The notes under the pieces: generated by a model
The model's database searches: none
What the model saw: only the letters and a program-made list of their open reading frames with translations
What the model was told of the DNA's origin: nothing
Source of the DNA: Chrysochromulina tobinii
Taxonomy: Eukaryota > Haptophyta > Prymnesiales > Chrysochromulinaceae
Assembly (NCBI GenBank): GCA_001275005.1
Contig: JWZX01001796.1
Coordinates: forward strand, 1-15,673
Length of the DNA: 15,673 bases
Direction: 5' to 3'
Shown here: positions 13,169 to 15,673 of the stretch, in pieces
Position numbering within the stretch: position 1 is the first letter of the stretch
Layout: every line of letters starts with the position of its first letter
Made by a program: the position numbers and the translations under genes

Positions 13169-15673
13169 ATGTTCACGAATTTGTCAGCCATTTCACACCT
13201 CGAACTTCGTGGCCCAAAAGCCGCGAGTATGGGCGGACGGCCGCGCGCCCACCTCGCTGCTCACCAAGCGGCTCACCAAGCGGCTCATCAAGCCGCCGCG
13301 GCTTCGAAAGGGTTCGGTGGGTTTCCCGCGCTCGTCGCCTCGGCCATGTTTACCATCGCAGGTGATCCCTTGAACCTCACCAGCTGGAGCGTCGAGTTCG
13401 AGGAGAAGCAGAAGCACTTCCCTGGCGCACCCCCCGCCATGGCCGGGCGCTCGGATGCCATGGGCCCCGAACCCGAGTGCGTTGCCATGGGCATGATGAC
13501 GGCCACGGGCATCGGCCTTGGGTCCATTCGCGTCGAGAGCACTGGCGGCATCTACGTGCACAGCATCAGCACCCGGAATTACCTCAACGGGTGCAGCAGG
13601 CGCTTTGGCGACCTCGCATGCAGCAAGACCTGCTTCTACGCCTTCGTCGGCGACGGCGCCGGCGCCGGCGCCGGCACGGAAGATTACCTCGCCGACTGCG
13701 CCCTCGGCACTGACTGCACCGACTGCACCGACTGCGGCCCCCGCCCCAATGCGTCGGCGATCGTGGGCACGGAGCTCGCCTGCAACCTCAGCTACAGTCA
13801 TGAACCCGTCGTCTGCATCTGGGCCGCCGACTCGCCTCTTGACGGTGATATTGTGTTCCTCGCGGCCACGCCACTGGCGGGCCGCCTCACGGCGAACATC
13901 ATCGAGCACGGACCGCAGCGCGGCAACGACGGCTCATGCTCGAACTCGGCGTCTTGCCCATTCACCGCGGTCGGCGGCATTGACCCCTACCGCACCCAGG
14001 CTGGCAAGTCCACCATTGCCCCGCGCGCCATCTGCCCCGGTGCTGCGTGCACTCGTTCCGGGCGTGACTCGACTACGGCCGACGACGGTCTGCGCGAGGG
14101 CGACCGCAAGGCCTTCGAGGTCGCACTCGATGAGGAGTTCTTCATCAAGGGCAAGATCGGGGACGCCGACGTCAAGTACTCGTTCCCGTACGAGCAGACG
14201 AACGCGAGCGAGGGCACTGCAGGCGAGCCCTTCGAGAATGCCTTCTGGACGAATGTGGACGCTGTGCCCTTGCAGTGGGTTGAGTGCTTTGACGGGGCAC
14301 TAGTGTTGCTGCTCAGGCTCGCGTCCCTCGTCTGGGCGGTCTGCTCGAAGCCTCTCGGGCCCACACGCACGCACGCGGCTCTCGGGTCCACGCGTCGCCG
14401 GGGCCACACGGGCGTCTTCTTCGAGCGCCTCGTCGCGCTGTGCTACTGCATCGGCGTGTTCAAGAGGGCATGGCGGCGAGGCGTGCACATTGAGGTGGAC
14501 GAGAAGTTCGACGCGAGTGTGCACGGTGAACGATCAGACACAGCACAATCTGGGATGGATATGGCCGACGCAGCGACAACGGAGGCAGCACAGATATTGC
14601 TGGCAGAGGCGGCGGTCGAGACGAAGAACCCGATCGTCGAGGTCGGCATCAACACCACGATTTACGCGGCTGTGCGGGCCTTGACGCCGTGTGGGCTGTT
14701 TTCATCGGGACCGTCGAACGCACTCGCGGACGCGCTTTCGAGCGCACGCAGTGTACAGGCGGCTGCGAAACCGACGATCTCAGAAACGCCCATTCAGGTT
14801 GAGATGCTTACGCTCATACAAAAATCTGCCGCCGCCTCTAACCTGGCGCCGCCGCAGCCGCACCGCCACTCACTTGGCCCCGCTCGGCCATATGCCTTGG
14901 ATGACGGGGGCGACACCAACCTTGACGACAATGACGACGCCGTTGCAGTGCCGGTCCAAGCAGCTCAGACAGAGGAGGCGCAGGCGCAGGCGAAGGCGCA
15001 GGCGGAGGCGGCAGGAGAGCGACTGACGGGGATGGTGCGCATCCGAGGGGGCGGCTGCTCCGCGAGCAAGCCTCGCGCACAAGCCGAGCCATTCATCCAG
15101 GACCTGGACGGCCCTTTGGGATTGTCCCCCATCCGGATGCGCACCATCCCCTTCAGTCGCTCTTTTTTGCCCCTCGAATTGCCCTCGAATTCACCTCTCG
15201 CTGTCGAGCCAGGCCCTGAGGCAGTACCCAAAGACATCAACGATCCCGAACCAGGGACCGAGACGATCGACACCATGCCTACGGAAGTTGTGGAGCCGGC
15301 GGCCGGAGCGGCAATGCAGGCAGAGGCTGCGCCGGCAGAGGCGGCGGCCGAGACGAAGAACCCGATTGTCGAGATCGGCAACTCCATAATCGAGGCGATT
15401 GTGCTAGCCTTCACTCCGCGTGGGCTATTTTCATCGGGGCCGTCCAATGGCCCCACGCAGCCAAATGCCTCGGACAACGGGGATGACGCCAACCTCGACG
15501 ACATCGACGACGACGCTGTGCGCCGTACACCGCTGCCGCCAAAGCTGCATCGGGCGCTCACAGAGCTCGACGAGATCGTCATACAAGTCCTCTTGTGTGG
15601 AGCGATTCGGTTGCTATGCGTGGAGTGGCTCCTGATGCAGCCGGACAACTTCAAGATGCCCAATCGGCAGGCG
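13169..15673 (+). CDS. Large orphan glycoprotein-like membrane protein, 3' end outside window
   Basis: One frame is open without a stop from the ATG at 13169 (CAAGGATG) to the last base, 835 codons, with strong GC3 bias in its first half. Alternative in-frame starts are 13229 and 13346. Early residues include three AAHQ repeats, then a hydrophobic GFPALVASAMFTIAG. Residues about 60-370 are Cys-containing with N-glycosylation sequons (NLT, NAS, NLS) and a TDCTDCTDC motif, suggesting a disulfide-rich lumenal or extracellular domain. A hydrophobic helix (GALVLLLRLASLVWAV) follows near 376-391, then a basic patch and a long low-complexity region rich in Ala, Glu, Asp and Gln. That region holds two copies of a module (ETKNPIVE, then FSSGPSN, then an Asp-rich end) at about 14617-14956 and 15349-15520. 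A last hydrophobic stretch lies near 810-830. I recognise no family. Confidence 0.7.
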   Translation, partial: MFTNLSAISHLELRGPKAASMGGRPRAHLAAHQAAHQAAHQAAAASKGFGGFPALVASAMFTIAGDPLNLTSWSVEFEEKQKHFPGAPPAMAGRSDAMGPEPECVAMGMMTATGIGLGSIRVESTGGIYVHSISTRNYLNGCSRRFGDLACSKTCFYAFVGDGAGAGAGTEDYLADCALGTDCTDCTDCGPRPNASAIVGTELACNLSYSHEPVVCIWAADSPLDGDIVFLAATPLAGRLTANIIEHGPQRGNDGSCSNSASCPFTAVGGIDPYRTQAGKSTIAPRAICPGAACTRSGRDSTTADDGLREGDRKAFEVALDEEFFIKGKIGDADVKYSFPYEQTNASEGTAGEPFENAFWTNVDAVPLQWVECFDGALVLLLRLASLVWAVCSKPLGPTRTHAALGSTRRRGHTGVFFERLVALCYCIGVFKRAWRRGVHIEVDEKFDASVHGERSDTAQSGMDMADAATTEAAQILLAEAAVETKNPIVEVGINTTIYAAVRALTPCGLFSSGPSNALADALSSARSVQAAAKPTISETPIQVEMLTLIQKSAAASNLAPPQPHRHSLGPARPYALDDGGDTNLDDNDDAVAVPVQAAQTEEAQAQAKAQAEAAGERLTGMVRIRGGGCSASKPRAQAEPFIQDLDGPLGLSPIRMRTIPFSRSFLPLELPSNSPLAVEPGPEAVPKDINDPEPGTETIDTMPTEVVEPAAGAAMQAEAAPAEAAAETKNPIVEIGNSIIEAIVLAFTPRGLFSSGPSNGPTQPNASDNGDDANLDDIDDDAVRRTPLPPKLHRALTELDEIVIQVLLCGAIRLLCVEWLLMQPDNFKMPNRQA
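13253..13288 (+). repeat. Three 12-bp repeats encoding AAHQ
   Basis: Units of GCTCACCAAGCG type, the third with two substitutions, are in frame near the N-terminus of the orphan protein. Confidence 0.85.
15017..15162. repeat. 29-bp near-perfect inverted repeat inside coding sequence
   Basis: Arm 15017-15045 and arm 15134-15162 are reverse complements with one mismatch (28 of 29). An 88-nt loop separates them. In the coding strand arm 1 reads ERLTGMVRIR and arm 2 reads IRMRTIPFSRS; the minus strand of arm 2 reads ERLKGMVRIR. So one arm is an inverted copy of the other and stayed open in the host frame. Confidence 0.95.

Noticed and set aside
14965-15663. Minus-strand 232-residue frame opposite the orphan ORF
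   Set aside because: It is Ser/Ala-rich shadow coding. The plus frame is continuous for 835 codons with better codon bias and a matching internal duplication.
1-15673. Bacterial or viral origin, operons, ribosome binding sites
   Set aside because: Clear spliceosomal introns, ER signal peptidase, PH domain and EGF repeats; genes are on alternating strands with no Shine-Dalgarno pattern.

Overview
This is a nuclear eukaryotic window, GC-rich and gene-dense, most likely from a unicellular alga of haptophyte type; a pelagophyte or other protist is possible. The eukaryotic evidence is direct: small spliceosomal introns (donors such as GTGAGTGA and GTGCGTGA, acceptors such as CCCCACAG) that restore long reading frames when removed, an ER signal peptidase subunit, a PH-domain protein, an EGF-repeat secreted protein, a poly-Gln tract and an interstitial run of CCCTAA telomere-type repeats. 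The haptophyte assignment is an inference from GC-rich third codon positions, intron style and Pro/Ser-rich and EGF architecture. No rRNA, tRNA, CRISPR array, prokaryotic operon or recognisable transposase was seen.

Layout. At 1-540 there is a partial, poorly resolved + strand gene with a hairpin-containing, intron-like segment. It abuts, with no spacer, a - strand orphan gene (541-1011). About 1.2 kb without a confident gene follows. The rest is a strictly strand-alternating series: - secreted poly-Gln protein (2185-3359), + PH-domain protein in two exons (3540-4987), - SEC11 signal peptidase (5467-6006), + dual-specificity phosphatase in two exons (6270-7743), - orphan in two exons (8407-8926), + DUF4239/bestrophin-like membrane protein in five or six exons (9055-11328), - nine-EGF, proline-rich secreted protein (11535-13052), and + a large orphan glycoprotein-like ORF that runs off the window (13169-15673). 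The - and + partners sit head to head with 116-263 bp between start codons, so shared bidirectional promoters are likely.

The gene products do not form an obvious pathway. SEC11 would process the signal peptides of the secreted proteins here, as it does for all such proteins.

The most striking content is in the introns. Five intron sites in two genes carry imperfect or perfect copies of the exon edge inside or across the intron: 7103/7407, 9771/9859, 10142 (an 83-bp unit in four copies), 10748/10964 and 11105/11182, the last with telomere repeats between the copies. Together with short tandem repeats sharing a TTGCATGCTGA core, this looks like introns being created or enlarged by duplication across splice junctions. 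A second theme is inverted duplication inside coding sequence: six in-phase copies of CCTAATATGG in both orientations in the PH gene, and a 29-bp near-perfect inverted repeat in the last gene.
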